Assembly (NCBI GenBank): GCA_947471745.1
Contig: CANJKZ010000922.1
Location: forward strand, 3,409,001-3,473,000
Direction of reading: 5' to 3'
Length of the DNA: 64,000 nt
Source: Closterium sp. Naga37s-1
Lineage: Eukaryota; Streptophyta; Zygnematophyceae; Desmidiales; Closteriaceae
The notes under the pieces were generated by a model. It was not told the DNA's origin and did no database searches. It was given only the letters and a program-made list of their open reading frames with translations. Within the stretch, counting starts at the first letter, position 1; each line of letters opens with the position of its first letter. Position numbers and translations under genes: made by a program. Positions 32,746-44,199 of the stretch are shown piece after piece.

Positions 32746-33969
32746 TCCATCATGCCCCACTCGCACCACCGCTGCAAGGGTACCCCTTGGGATCGCTGGT
32801 TGACTTCACGAGTGACGCTGATGGCCATGAGTCGCGAGGAGGGGCCAGAAAAGGGCATGTGACCGGGAATTAGAGGGAAGTGGGGAGAGGGAGGGGCAGG
32901 GGGGGAACGGGGTTGAGAGTGGGGGATGCAAGAGCCTGGGCATGGGGAACGAGAGAGAAAGGGTGCTGGTTCCTGCGTTCATGCAACTTGCGTCCAATCC
33001 AGTCGGACTCATCAGACCTGACCTTCCTCTGCCGCCCCAGTCACCCCCCAACCCACTCCACCTCACCGTCCGTTGCCATTGACCATCCGTTGCCACCTCT
33101 CCCCTTCACCATTGACCCCTCCTTCCCCCCACCCAACACCCCCTTTCCCCTGGACCCTCACTTCTTGCTCTCCCCTCTGGGCATGCACGCGTGCAACCTC
33201 CAGTCGGACCCGCGCTGCACCATGCTGCTGCAGATTCCGGGGTGCAGCGGCCTTGCCAATGCCAACGTCACCATCGTTGGGGATCTGTACTCGCTGCCGC
33301 CATCCCAGCAGGTATGGGCTGTCATGGCTGCTGTCTTGCCCCGTGCACTGCTGCTCTTCCCATCACCTCACCTGCCTCCATTTCCGAGCCTTCTTTCCCC
33401 CCTCCCCCCCTTACCGCGAACCTTAACCCCACCAGGAGTGGGCGGGGAGCTTCTATGTGAAGCGTCATTGGCACGAGGCAGCGCAGCAGCACACACATCT
33501 GCTCTTCTGGCAACTCCCCTTGCATTGCCGCTCCTCTCCACCAATCGCCCTCACCTCCTCTCCCTCTCCCCCTTTACTCACCAATGGCAGGAGCAGACGG
33601 GGAGCTTCGATGTGAAGCGGCACCAGCACGGGCAGCGCAGCAGTGGGGAAACTTCCATTTTTAACGCATGGATACCATCTGGTAACTGCACGAATAGGGT
33701 AACCACACCCATTGATATCATATGGTAAAAATGTGAATAGGGTAACCGCATGCATCGATACCATCTTGTAACTGCGTGGTTACTGTAAGCACACGCATGG
33801 ATACTATCTGGTAACTGCATGATTACTCCTTTGATACATTGTTGTGTGTTTGAAACAAAAATCTTGCTTTCTCTGCTTGATCCTCTGCCCACCCACTCCC
33901 CTATGCATGCTACCCACTCCCCTATGCATGCTGCTCACTCACGCACAGCCCCTGACCTTCCCCCCCAAG

Positions 33970-34400
33970 CGACATTTACATTGTTGAGAGGGGGGGGGGA
34001 GGGGGGGGGCATGGTGGGTGGTGTGGATCTTTTGTGCTTGCTCGAGGTATGAAATTTATTTTTTGCACACCCCTGCCATCCTTCCCCTCCCTCTCCCACC
34101 AACCCCCGGCGACATTTACTTTGTGGGTAGGTTCGTGAGGCACGATCGTTGAGGCGCCTCAGAAACCTCAAACCACGGCTGCCGTCCCCCCCTCTCCCCC
34201 TCTCCCCCAGTGACATCTACTTTGTGGGGGTCTTTGGCATGGTGGCGTGGACTGACGTGGCTGAGTATGTGAGACCATTCTTCAACACGCCCATGTCCTT
34301 CCCTCCCGCTCACTCTCCCCCTCCTCCCCCTACTAGTGAGATCTATTTTGTGGGCGGGTTTGGCATGGTGGCATGGAAAGATGTGGCTGATGTGACAACT
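33970..34400 (+). repeat. Fourfold tandem exon in PPOX-like pseudogene
   Basis: Four versions of GACAT(C/T)TAC(A/T)TTGT, each after a pyrimidine-rich tract: 33970, 34109, 34211 and 34337. The first two are short and diverged. The last two encode SDIYFVGVFGMVAWTDVAEY and SEIYFVGGFGMVAWKDVA. The third has a plausible GTGAGA donor at 34269. Confidence 0.75.
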
Positions 34401-35335
34401 CTTTGCAACGTATGTACACTCATAAAACCACTTCCCCGTGAATCACCCACTTACTCACCCGGTTGCCCCTCCTCCCCACTTTTTTTTGCATTTGTTTTGT
34501 TTCAGGCGCGCTCATTTGTGGCAATTTGCGGTCCCATTCTGTAAAAAGGGACCCCCCCCCTCCCCCTCTACACTGCCCTGCCCCTGATTCAGGCTGCTAT
34601 GATGCAGCGTCCCCTGCAGCTCTCCTCGCCTCTCACCGTCGCCACTCCTTTCATGTGCACCTTCTCCCCCATCATCTCGCTCTTCTAGGTATGCTTCTCC
34701 ATTGTGTTGCGATGCTGTCGTGCCCCCATGCCCCCATGCTGTCGTCCATGCTGCCATGCCTCCATGTCCCCAGCCTATCATGTCATGCTGCTGTGCTGCC
34801 AGTCTCTTAGTTTCCCAACACTTGCTTTGCCTTGAGTCCCTTCCTCTCATCGACGTTTCTCTCGTCAACAGGCTTCCCCCTTCTTGGCCTTCCTCCCTGG
34901 CCCCCCTTCTTCCCCCCACCCAATCACTACCCTCACTTTTTCCACCCTCTCATGCCTCCGAGACTTAGGCATCTGCTGCCTCAGTGTCAGGGTGAGATCG
35001 CTCTACCAGCAGGATTTCCCCTTCCTTCTCCTCATCCCTTGGGAGATGACAAAGAGGAGAATGAGCCCGAGGTGAGCTCACATGCTGGGAATGATGACAT
35101 CCTAACTTCTTCGACATTCGTCCAATGCGCGAAGCGTAGAGCCGCCTTCTCACTAGCATGTGCCATTTCCCACCCATCTGTGCCATGTTAACATACTAGT
35201 TCCTTTCTCACCCCTTCCCATTCCTTCGCCTCATCCCTCCTCCTTACCCTTACCCTTCCCCGCCCCCACCATAACCATCTCCACCAGCACATGCCCCTGT
35301 CATCCTCTCTTGAGGCCATGACAGCGCCACATCAC
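34401..35335. other. Pyrimidine-rich intron-like sequence
   Basis: Contains TTCAG/CTAG acceptor-like ends, a CATGCTGYC simple repeat at ~34725-34770 and no convincing exon. A possible short exon at 34960-35071 ends at GAG|GTGAGC but matches nothing I know. Confidence 0.45.
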
Positions 35336-35499
35336 TGCCGACTCGCTTGAGGTCTTCGCTCAGACCAATGTGCTGCAGCCCAAGGTGAACGAGAGCGTCT
35401 TTACGGAGCAGAAGGTGGTGGAGAGCACTTTGGCACGAAGAAAGTCGTTGCTCGGTTCAAAGTTGCCAAGTTCCCCCACGTGATTGTGTTTGTGCCTGT
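35336..35499 (+). pseudogene. Unassigned exon-like segment
   Basis: Encodes VFAQTNVLQPKVNESVF and, after a frame change, VVARFKVAKFPHVIVFVP, ending at a GTGAGTG donor-like site. The amphipathic, low-bias composition suggests a former host exon. I cannot name the family. Confidence 0.35.
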
Positions 35500-35584
35500 G
35501 AGTGTTGTGTGCATGCTGGTGCTGTGTGCATGTTGGTGTTGTGTGCATGTTGGTGCTGTGTGCATGTTGGTGCTGTGTGCATGT
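35500..35584 (+). repeat. ~18-bp tandem repeat
   Basis: About five units of TGTGTGCATGTTGGTGYTG beginning just inside the putative intron. Confidence 0.88.
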
Positions 35585-35968
35585 GAGCCTTGTGTCGCAC
35601 ACTCATGCCAGCTACGCCATCCCATACTATGCTAAGACACTGCTCTTATCTCACGCCTTGCATACGCGTCCCATCGTCCCCTTGTCACTGTAGTCCCCAC
35701 ATTCTCACACACACCCCCTGTTAACCCCTCTCCTCCCTTCTCCACCTCTCGCCACCGTTCTGCACCATGGCAGGTGTTGATAATGTTCCCGGCGCCCAGT
35801 CCAGGGAAGGAGGGTGTGCTGCAGCTGACAGTGCGGAATTCCCCGGCCCGCTCAAGTACCACACTGTTGCGACGCAACTCATGCAGGTGGGGTTGGGTGG
35901 GGTGCGGTACTGCGCATGTCGCATGGCAAGTACGATGCAGGTCGGGTGGGGAGTGTGGGGTGCTGCAG
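35585..35968. other. Intron-like sequence with one unassigned exon candidate
   Basis: 35772-35886 lies between a GGCAG acceptor and CAG|GTGGGG donor and is open in two frames; no domain is recognised. Confidence 0.35.
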
Positions 35969-36189
35969 GTGACGGCCCTGTGCTTGCGGAGAAATCTTAT
36001 GTGCAAGCGAGAAAGGATTACCTAAGGGGGTTGTACGATGTGGGTGCTTTTGATGCGTGCAGCCTTGTTGTCCTTCAAATCATGGTCATCATCGATGTTT
36101 TGCAAGAGGCTCAACCAATGTAAGTGCGGATTGTGAGTTGGGTGAGGAAGGGGGAGGAGTCGCCTGCCCACCGCCTTCAGTCACATCTT

Positions 36190-36633
36190 CTTTGCTTCTC
36201 TGCTTGCTCTCTTGTCCCGCTATTCCACTTTTTTTTTGCTACTCTGCCTGCTGTTATCCTCATGTTTCCACTTTTTTTTTGCTACTCTGCCTGCTATTAT
36301 CCTCATGTTTCCACTTCTTTTCCGCTTCTCTGCCTTCTATAAGTCTTCTTGTTTCTTTTCCTCCCACTCCCTGTCCGCTCATTCCTCACCATTTGCATAT
36401 GCAGCTGAAGGCGGTGGGCAGGCGAGCACAGGAGCAGGCGCAGGGATGCCGTGTGATGTGAACCCCCTCTTGACTTTTCCTCTGTGCCCCCATGCCTCAC
36501 AGGCGGAAGAGCAGGTGCAGGCAGCTGTGCGGGAGAAGCAATCCCTGGAGCAGCGCATGGAGAATGTGGGGCTCTCAACGGCCAACCAGGTGAGTCTTTT
36601 TTCCCACCTGAGGCGCTGGCCTCAGGTCAAACC
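36190..36633 (+). repeat. Left arm of inverted duplication around A3
   Basis: Contains the 29-codon coiled-coil exon (36503-36589) and flanking introns. It matches, in reverse complement, 44270-44690. The arm continues after A3 at 44053-44110. A 42-bp intronic tandem repeat (TTTTTTTTGCTACTCTGCCTG...) lies at ~36230-36315. Confidence 0.85.
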
Positions 36634-36763
36634 TATCAAACTTATATGCAATAGTCTGTTTAGGCGGTAGCGGGGTAGTTCTTATAGGATACAACACTTT
36701 TAGGTTTGCCACTTGTACCCACCTGCTTGCTAGTTCAATCATTCATTCCCTCACATTTTAACA
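36634..36763 (+). repeat. A3 5' LTR
   Basis: 130 bp, starts TATCAAAC (G-to-A in the terminal TG) and ends TTTTAACA. Confidence 0.93.
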
Positions 36764-36784
36764 TGGTATTCTGAGCAGGTTCCC

Positions 36785-37700
36785 TAGTGGGAACGTTTTT
36801 TTTTAAGGGCCCACCACGATTTTTTTTTTTTCTGCCCTGCCCGAAGCGCGCATCGCGCCCTAGCCCGTCGCGGCCCCTAGCCCGTCGCGACCCCCTGCCT
36901 GTCGCGGCCCCTAGCCCGTCACGCCCCCCCCCTAGCCTGTCGCAGCCCCTAGCCCGTCGCGGCCCCTAGCCAGTCGCGGCCCCTAGCCCGTCGCGGCCCC
37001 TAGCCCGTCGCGGCCCCTAGCCCGTCGCGGCCCCTACTGCCTGTCGCGGCCCGTAGCCCGTCGCGGCCCCTAGCCCGTCGCGGCCCCTACTGCAGTCGCG
37101 GCCCTAGCCCGTAGTGGCCCCTGCTGCTGGCACGGCCCCCTGCTGACGCGGCCCCTGCTGATGCGGCCCACTGCTGACGTGGCCCCTGCTGTCGCGGCCC
37201 CCCCTGCTGGCGCGGCCCCACCTGAAGCGGCCCCTCTCGGCCCGGCCCCTGCTGACGAGGCCCACTGCTGGCGCGGCCCCTACTGGCGCGGCCTCTGCTG
37301 ATCCGGCCACCTGCAGTCGCGCCCCCCCTGCTGTCGCCACCCCTACTGGCGCGGCCCCTGCTGTCCCGGCCCGGCCCTGCACCCGTCCCTGTTGCGGCCC
37401 CCCCTGCCGTCGCCACCCCTACTGGCGCGGCCCCTGCTGTCCCGGCCCGGCCGTGCACCCGTCCCTGGTAAGCACCCGCGCCGCCCAGCCGAGCCGCGCC
37501 GCCCAGCCGAGCCGCGCCGCCCAGCCGAGCCGCGCCGCCCAATCGAGCAGCGCCGCCCAGCCGAGCCACACTGCCCACTGAGCCGCGCCGCTCTGCCGAG
37601 CCGCGCCGCCCTACCGAGCCGCACTGCCCTGCGCTGCCTCTGCTACTACTGCTGCTATTGCTGCTACTGCTGCTACTGCTGCTACTGCTCCTACTGCTGC
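36785..37700 (+). repeat. C-rich tandem-repeat leader of A3
   Basis: Three successive repeat types: CCCTAGCCCGTCGCGGCC (18 bp, ~36850-37120), variants of GCGGCCCCTGCTGACGC (~37120-37450) and GCCGCCCAGCCGAGCCGC (~37480-37610). A CTGCTACTG run (~37640-37700) leads into the gag ATG. Confidence 0.9.
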
Positions 37701-37701
37701 T

Positions 37702-40700
37702 ATGGCTAGCCCTACTGTTCTCACCTTTGATGCTGAGGGACGTGCAGTTGACTTTGACGTGTGGGTTGACGACCTACAGCTCTTTCTTCAGTGTGATTCT
37801 AGGGATGGGGTCTCCCTTTTCGATCACACGTCCGGTGTTTCTACTGCTCCTGCTGCCACTGCTGACAGTACGGTTCGCTCGCAGTGGACCACTCGTGATG
37901 CTGTTGCTCGTCTTGCTGTTCGTAGTCACCTGCCGCCTGCTGAGTGCGCGCATTTTGGCCAGTACAAGACTGCTTAGTCTTTGTACGACGCTGTAGTTGC
38001 GCGCTACTCCTCCCCTGCCACTGCTGCCCTCGGCCGCCTCATGCTGCCGTACCTTTTCCCTGACCTTGCCGCCTTTGCCACAGTCCCTGACCTCGTTGCT
38101 CACATCCGCACTAGTGACGCCCGCTACCGTGCTGCCCTTCCCACTGAGTTCTGTGCCAAGAACCCCCCCCCCCATGTACATCACCCTTTACTACCTAGTC
38201 ACCCGCCTCCCTGACTCCCTTTCTTCAGTCAGGGACCACTTTTTCTCCCTTTGCCCCACCGAGCTGACTGTCGACCTGCTAGAGGAGCGCCCTGCTGCGG
38301 CTGAGAAGAGTATCTTAGCTGTAGGTGCTTCTCGCGGCAACCGTCGCACCCCTTTCTTTGAGGGGTGTTCCCCTGTCCCCCTTCTCCCCTCTATTGCTTC
38401 TGCTGCTGCTGTCGACCTCGTTGGCACTGAGGAGGTTGGAGCTGCGTTTGCCCCTAGTGGGAGACGCCGCAACAGCAAGGGCAAAGGGAGCAAGGGTGGT
38501 GGAGGGGGCGGCGGGGGAGGCGGTGGAGGAGGTGGAGAAGGCGGAGGGGGTAGTGGTGGAGGTGGGGGTGGTACCGGGAGTGGGGGCTTCAGTGGCGGAG
38601 GAGGAGGTGGTGGAGGCAGCGGCGGAGGTGGAGGGGGCAGCGGCAGCGGTGGTGGAGGTGGCGGCGGCGGTGGTGCTGGTCGAGGTGCAGCCGCGCAGCG
38701 TGGAGGCTTTGGTGGTAGCCAGCGCCAGCAGCAGCCGCGCTCCCGTGAGACCCCGTCGGCCCAGCAGCTTCGTGAGTGGTACGCTGGGCGTGGGAGGTCT
38801 GGGGGTGCTGGTCCCTGCACTTACGTTCTTTGCACCGGCAGATGTCGTGGGGAGGCGTGTGGGCTGCCACACACTACGCAGCGCTGCTTCGGTCGCTTGA
38901 CTGACACCTGGCGTGCCCAGTTTCCTGACGCTGTGGAGCTCCCTCGCTGGCATGATCTGCTTCTGCAGAATGTGCCTATCTTTGATCTTGATTTCGATGC
39001 TATCCTTGCTGCCATGTATGCTTTGACTGATAGTGCTGAGGATGACTGTTACCTGAGTGTCCCGCCCGACCCGGGCATTGCGGCTGCTGCTCTAGGTGCT
39101 AGTGTGTCTGCTGCTCCAGGTGCTGGTGAGTCTGCTGCTCCAGGTACTGGTGAGTCTGCTCTCTCTGGTACTGCACCTACTGAGGCCTTGCACACTTTCA
39201 CACTTGACTCTGGTGCTTTGCGCTCGTTCTTTAGAGACAGCACCACACTCACGCTGCTCAGTCGGCCTGTCGCAGTCTCCCTTGCTGACCCCGCTGGGGG
39301 CCCAGTCCTTGCGCACTCTTCCACGGTTCTACCGTGTCCTGCGGCCCCGTCGGGCTTGCTGTCGGGACTCCACCTCCCCTCGTTCTCTACAAACTTGGTG
39401 AGTGGAGCTGACCTCCAGGACGCGTGGGTTGACCAGTTCGCCCCTGGAGGTCAGCGTGTGACCGACTGCACTTGCTCTCGGATGGGTCGCCACCTGGCCA
39501 CGTTCACCCGTCGGCCTGGGTCGAGTCTCTACACACAGACTACTGCGCCCCCTCCGGTCTCTGCGTCTGGTCGGGTAGCCGCGTCTAGTTAGGTGTTTGC
39601 TGCCGCATCTAGTCCTGCGTCTGCCCCCTGCTCGTGTCGTCCTCTGACGCACGAGACTCTCCTTTGGCACCACCGCCTTGGTCACCCCTCCCTGCCTCGT
39701 CTTCGAGGTATGGCCTCCCGTGCCCTTGTCTCGGATCTCCCCCGGTGCCTTCCTCCTCTTCCTCCGGGGCCTGCCCCCACCTGTGTTCCTTGTGTTGAGG
39801 GCCGGCAGCGCGCCGCTCCTCATTCCTCCTCGTTCCCTCCGACAGAGGCTCCCCTGCAGACTCTTCACATGGACGTGTGGGGCCCAGCCCGCGTCCGTGG
39901 ACAGGGTCACGAGCGTTACTTCCTGCTGGTCGTTGATGACTAGTCGCGTTACACCACAGTCTTCCCCTTGCGCAGCAAGGGTGACGTCACTGAGGTGTTG
40001 ATCGACTGGATCCGCGGTGCCCGTCGCCAGCTCAGCGAGAGTTTTGGCTCGGACCTTCCAGTTCTGCGTCTGCACTCAGAGAGGGGTGGTGAGTTTTCCT
40101 CCGACCTCCTGAGGGCCTTCTGTCGTGCGGAGGGCATCCGCCAGACGTTCACACTTCCGGCCTCCCCACAGCAAAATGGGATTGCTAAGCGCCGCATTGG
40201 CATGGTCATGGACGTCGCTCGTACGTCCATGATCCATGCGGCTGCTCCCCATTTTCTGTGGCCGTTCGCAGTTCAGTACGCTGCGCATCAGATCAACCTT
40301 CAGCCTCGTGTCTCCTTACCGGAGACCACACCTACTATGCGGTGGACGGGGAAGGTTGGCGATGCGTTTGTGTTCCGTGTCTGGGGATCTCGAGCTTTTG
40401 TCCGCGATACTTCAGCGGACAAGCTGTCCTCCCGTGCCGTTCCTTGCGTCTTCCTTGGCTTCCCCCCTGACGCACCTGGGTGGCAGTTCTACCACCCCAC
40501 CTCGCGTCGTGTTCAGTCCTCTCAGGACGTCACGTTTGACGAGTCGGTGTCTTACTACCGTCTCTTTCCCTACCGCGCTGCCTCTCTCCCCCCCCCGCCA
40601 CTCTTCCTCGCACCAGGTAATCCTCCGGTAGACCCCCTCCCCCCTCAGGGTCCTGCCCCCTCAGGTGTGTCTCAGGTAGACCCTGCCGAGCCGGTCGAGG

Positions 40701-43693
40701 TAGCTGTCGACTCAGGTGCTATTAGGGGTGCTGAGCCTGCGGGTGCGGGGACTGGGGGTGCAGAGCCTAGGGGTGCGGAGCCTGAGCGTGTGGAGCCTGG
40801 GGGTGCTGAGCCTGAGCTTGTGGAGCCTGGGGGTGCTGAGCCTGAGCTTGTGGAGCCTGGGGGTGCTGTGTTTGGGGGTGCTGAGTCGGGAGGTTCTCCG
40901 GGTGTCCCATTGCGGCGAGAGCCCCTCTCTCCGCAGCGGCTTCGTGAGTGGTACGCTTGGCGCTGTAGCCGTGCTACTGGTGCTGGTGTTATTGGAGGTG
41001 CTGCTGGTGCTGGAGCTGCTGGAGGCGCTGTTGGTGCTGGAGCTACTTGAGGTGCTGCTGGTGCTGGTGCTGCTGGAGGTTCTGCTGGTGCTGCTGGAGG
41101 CGCTGTTGGTGCTACAGCTACTGGAGGTGCTGCTGGTGCTAGTGCTGCTGGAGGTTCTGCTGGTGCTGGAGCTGCTGGAGGAGCTGCTGGTTTTGATGTT
41201 GCTGGAGGTACTACTAGTGCCGGAGTTGCAGGAGCTGTTGATCCTGGAGGTGCTCGTTATGGAGGTCCTGGAGCTGCTGGGGCTGTTGGTACTGCAGGCG
41301 TTGGCGCTGCAGGTACTGAGGCTGGTGGTGCTGCGGGAGTTGTAGCTGGCGACCCTGGAGCTGAGGGTACTAGTGCTGTCTCTGCTCTTTCTGGAGGCGC
41401 TGCGCGACCGTGGCCGTACTACGTTCCGCTCCTTCAGCAGGTTCTTGGTCTACCACCTTCTCCTGGTCCTCCTCCTCCTTTACTGAGTCCACAGCCTGTC
41501 CAGTCAGAGTCTCAGTTACAGCCGTCCTCTCCACTGCCTGGTCCTTCTCCTTACTCTGGACCGACTAGAGGTCTTACGGAGCGTCGTGAGCCTGAGTCGC
41601 GTCCTGTGTCGCCTGTGTCTCATGCTGTGTCGCCTGTCCGCACTACTCGCGCTGGTCTTGTTTTGCGTCCACGTCCTCCTCCTGTCCCTGGCACTCACTC
41701 TATGACATTGCGTCCTTCCACTGCTCCACAGCGTGTCCCTCTGCCCTCTCCTCCTGTGTCCTCTCTTCCTGACGGTCCGGACCCGGGGTCTGACTCCCTT
41801 CGTGCTGCTAGTCCTACTGTCCCGCACTTTCTAGCCACTGCGGTCACTGACCCTCTGTTTGAGTCCTCTACTGCGTCAACTCTCGTTGCTGAGCTTGTTG
41901 ACTTTGCTGCAGCCTGTCGCCTAGACTTTGCCACTAGTCTTGTTGCTTAGTCTGCCTCTGAGTCTGTCTATCCTCCGTCCGTCGGGGGTGAGTGTGCTCT
42001 TGGCACGGACGTTCTTGAGGACAGACAGGAGGAGTTTGAGTGCTTTCCCGCTGCTGTACCTCATCTCGTGTCCATGCTGCTTGCCCCTGAGGGAGACCCG
42101 GATGCACCAGATATCCCGACCCCGCGCTCTTACGCAGAGGCGATAGAGGGTCCCTACTCCTCTCAGTGGCAGGCAGCCACGGACGCCGAGATGGCTTCCT
42201 GGAAGTCCACAAGCACCTACGTCGACGAGGTTCCCCCGCCTGGGGCGAACATCGTCAGTGGCATGTGGATCTTCAGGGTGAAGCGACCACCGGGTTCTCC
42301 GCCTGTCTTCAAGGCGCGTTACGTTGCACGTGGCTTCAGTCAGCGACAGGGAGTTGACTTCTTCCAGACCTTCTCTCCTACCCCAAAGATGACCACTCTT
42401 CGGGTACTGCTGCACGTTGCTGCTCACCGTGACTACGAGCTCCACTCGCTTGACTTCAGCACAACCTTCCTACAGGGCAGCTTGCACGAGGAGATCTGGC
42501 TGCGCCGCCCACCTGGCTTCACTGGGTGGTTTCCTACTGGTACCCAGTGGAGCCTCCGGCGGCCAGTCTACGGTCTCCGCCAGGCACCTCGTGAGTGGCA
42601 CGACACACTGAGGACGACTCTTGCTGCTCTTGGTTTTGCTCCTTCCACTTCTGACCCTTCTCTATTCTTACGCACTGACACCACTTTGCCGCCGTTCTAC
42701 GTTCTCGTGTACGTAGACGACCTCGTCTTTGCTACTGCTGACACTGAGGCACTCGCCCACGTGAAGTCCGAGCTGCAGAAGAGACACACGTGCACAGACC
42801 TGGGTGAGCTGACAAGCTATCTTGGCTTGCGGATCACCCGGGACAGAGCACAGCGCACCATTATCTTGACTCAGTCACACATGGTGCAGCAGGTCCTTCA
42901 GCGCTTCGGCTTCACGTACTCCTCGCCACAGTCCACTCCTCTGCCTACCGGTCACTCGCTCTCAGCTCCACCTTCGAACGAGTCATTAGAGCCGAATGGC
43001 TTGTATCCAGAGCTTCTGGGCTGCCTCATGTACCTGATGACTTGCACACAACCTGACCTTGCATACCCTCTCAGCCTTTTGGCTCGCTACGTGGCTCCCG
43101 GTCGACACCGAAAGGTGCACTGGGATGCTGCGAAGAGGGTGTTGCGCTACCTGTGCAGTAGATCGGGCATGAGGCTCGTTCTTGGAGGACGGGCTCGAGT
43201 TGTCCTCACTGGTCACGCAGACGCTTCCTGGGTTGACGACTTGGCTACGCAGCGGTTGTCACAGGGTTACACCTTCAGTCTTGGTTCCGGTTCTGTCTCT
43301 TGGCGGTCTACCTGCTCTTCTTCTGTTCTCAGCTCCAGTTGTGAGGCTGAGATCTACGCTGGGGCCATGGCTGCACAAGAGTTACGCTGGCTCACCTACC
43401 TGTTGACCGACTTTGGAGAGGCGCCTCGTTCTCCTCCAGTTCTGTACGTCGACAACAAGGCCATGCTGACCTTGTGTCAGGAGCACAGACTGGAGCACAG
43501 AACGAAGCACATTGCTCTGCGCTACTTCCTTGCTCGAGAGTTGCAGCAGCGTGGCCAGCTTCGTCTCGCTTACGTGGCCTCCCAGGCCAACATTGCTGAT
43601 GTTTTCACCAAGGCACTTCAGCCTTGTGATCATCAGCGTTTCTGTACTCTTCTAGGCCTTGTACCTACTGTGCCTCACTTGCTTTCTTCTTGA
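37702..43693 (+). pseudogene. Copia A3 gag-pol, near-complete
   Basis: Gag from ATG 37702; TAG at 37975 (CAG in A1); frameshift at a C run near 38165; Gly-rich stretch 38490-38680; Cys-x13-Cys-x3-His-x4-Cys at 38816-38887. Gag reads straight into protease (Asp-Ser-Gly-Ala at ~39206). TAG at 39590 and 39941. The integrase triad is altered: His-Ser-Glu-Arg-Gly-Gly where A1 has Asp, and GIAKRR where A1 has Glu. The linker has repeats of GGAEPELVEP and Gly-Ala, with TGA at 41048 and TAG at 41948. From ~42068 reverse transcriptase (YVDD at ~42712) and RNase H (HADASWVDD, ADVFTKAL) are open to the natural TGA at 43691. Confidence 0.95.
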
Positions 43694-43899
43694 CTCTGCT
43701 TGTACTGTACTCTATATATCTATACCTGCATGTTTACACTTGCTAGGTTGTGTTCACTGTATTGTTTGTTTTCTTTTATATAACTCTGCATGTGAACTGG
43801 CCTTGTGGCCATTTGCTTGTGCTCAGACTGCGTGGTGACTTTGTGATCCACCCTGAGCTTGCTTTGCCTTTCTTGACTGGTCTTGTGACCTCTTGTTCT

Positions 43900-43922
43900 C
43901 CCCCACTTTGCCTATGGGGGTG
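43900..43922 (+). other. A3 polypurine tract in a hairpin
   Basis: CCCCCA (43900-43905) can pair with TGGGGG (43915-43920) across the loop CTTTGCCTA; the purine arm stands two bases before the LTR. Confidence 0.6.
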
Positions 43923-44052
43923 TGTCAAACTTATATGCAATAGTCTGTTTAGGCTGTAGTGGGGTAGGTTTGCAATGTGTCAACACTTTTAGGTTTGCCA
44001 CTTGTACCCACCTGCTTGCTAATTCAATCATTCATTCCCTCACATTTTAACA
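43923..44052 (+). repeat. A3 3' LTR
   Basis: 130 bp, starts TGTCAAACTT, ends TTTTAACA; followed by the AAACC duplication. Confidence 0.93.
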
Positions 44053-44199
44053 AAACCTAGCGGCAATGTGTGATAGGCATACCTTGGAGCAGTAGGTCAC
44101 GCCAGCATCTTAAACTGCTTCAACCCCATACTGGCAGGGAGGAGGGACTGGTGGGTGAGCCTTTCCTCCTCCTCCTTGCCAGTAAGGAAAAGGATCGGG

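Larger units (their letters stand above)
32458..34400 (+). pseudogene. PPOX-like split-barrel (FMN-binding) host gene, decayed, with duplicated exons
   Basis: Resembles plant pyridoxamine-5'-phosphate-oxidase-related/DUF2470-type proteins. Recognisable pieces in order: LVERAQFAQLCS then GYPLGSLVDFTSDADGH (32700-32826, spread over three frames); FLLSPLGMHACNLQSDPRC and GCSGLANANVTIVGDLYSL, ending at donor CAG|GTATGG (exon end 33311); EWAGSFYVKRHWHEA (33436) and a second version (33591) leading to WGNFHF with a stop; and SDIYFVG.FGMVAW (33970-34400, four versions). Exon edges show CAG acceptors and GT donors, so this is an unprocessed copy. Frameshifts and a stop indicate a pseudogene. Family is inferred from remembered motif similarity. 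Confidence 0.72.
36634..44052 (+). mobile_element. Full-length Copia LTR retrotransposon A3
   Basis: 7419 bp with 130-bp LTRs and a perfect AAACC target-site duplication (36629-36633, 44053-44057). The empty site survives in the inverted host copy, as ACAAACCTAGCG read on the minus strand near 44270. The primer-binding site is TGGTATTCTGAGCAGGT (36764), the tRNA-Met type with an insertion. LTRs differ at ~13 positions, mostly in one 20-bp cluster, so simple dating is unsafe. gag-pol has one frameshift and about five nonsense codons. Confidence 0.95.

Noticed and set aside
35996-36119. Separate small gene
   Set aside because: Better explained as one exon of the kinesin-like remnant, with acceptor and GTAAGT donor.
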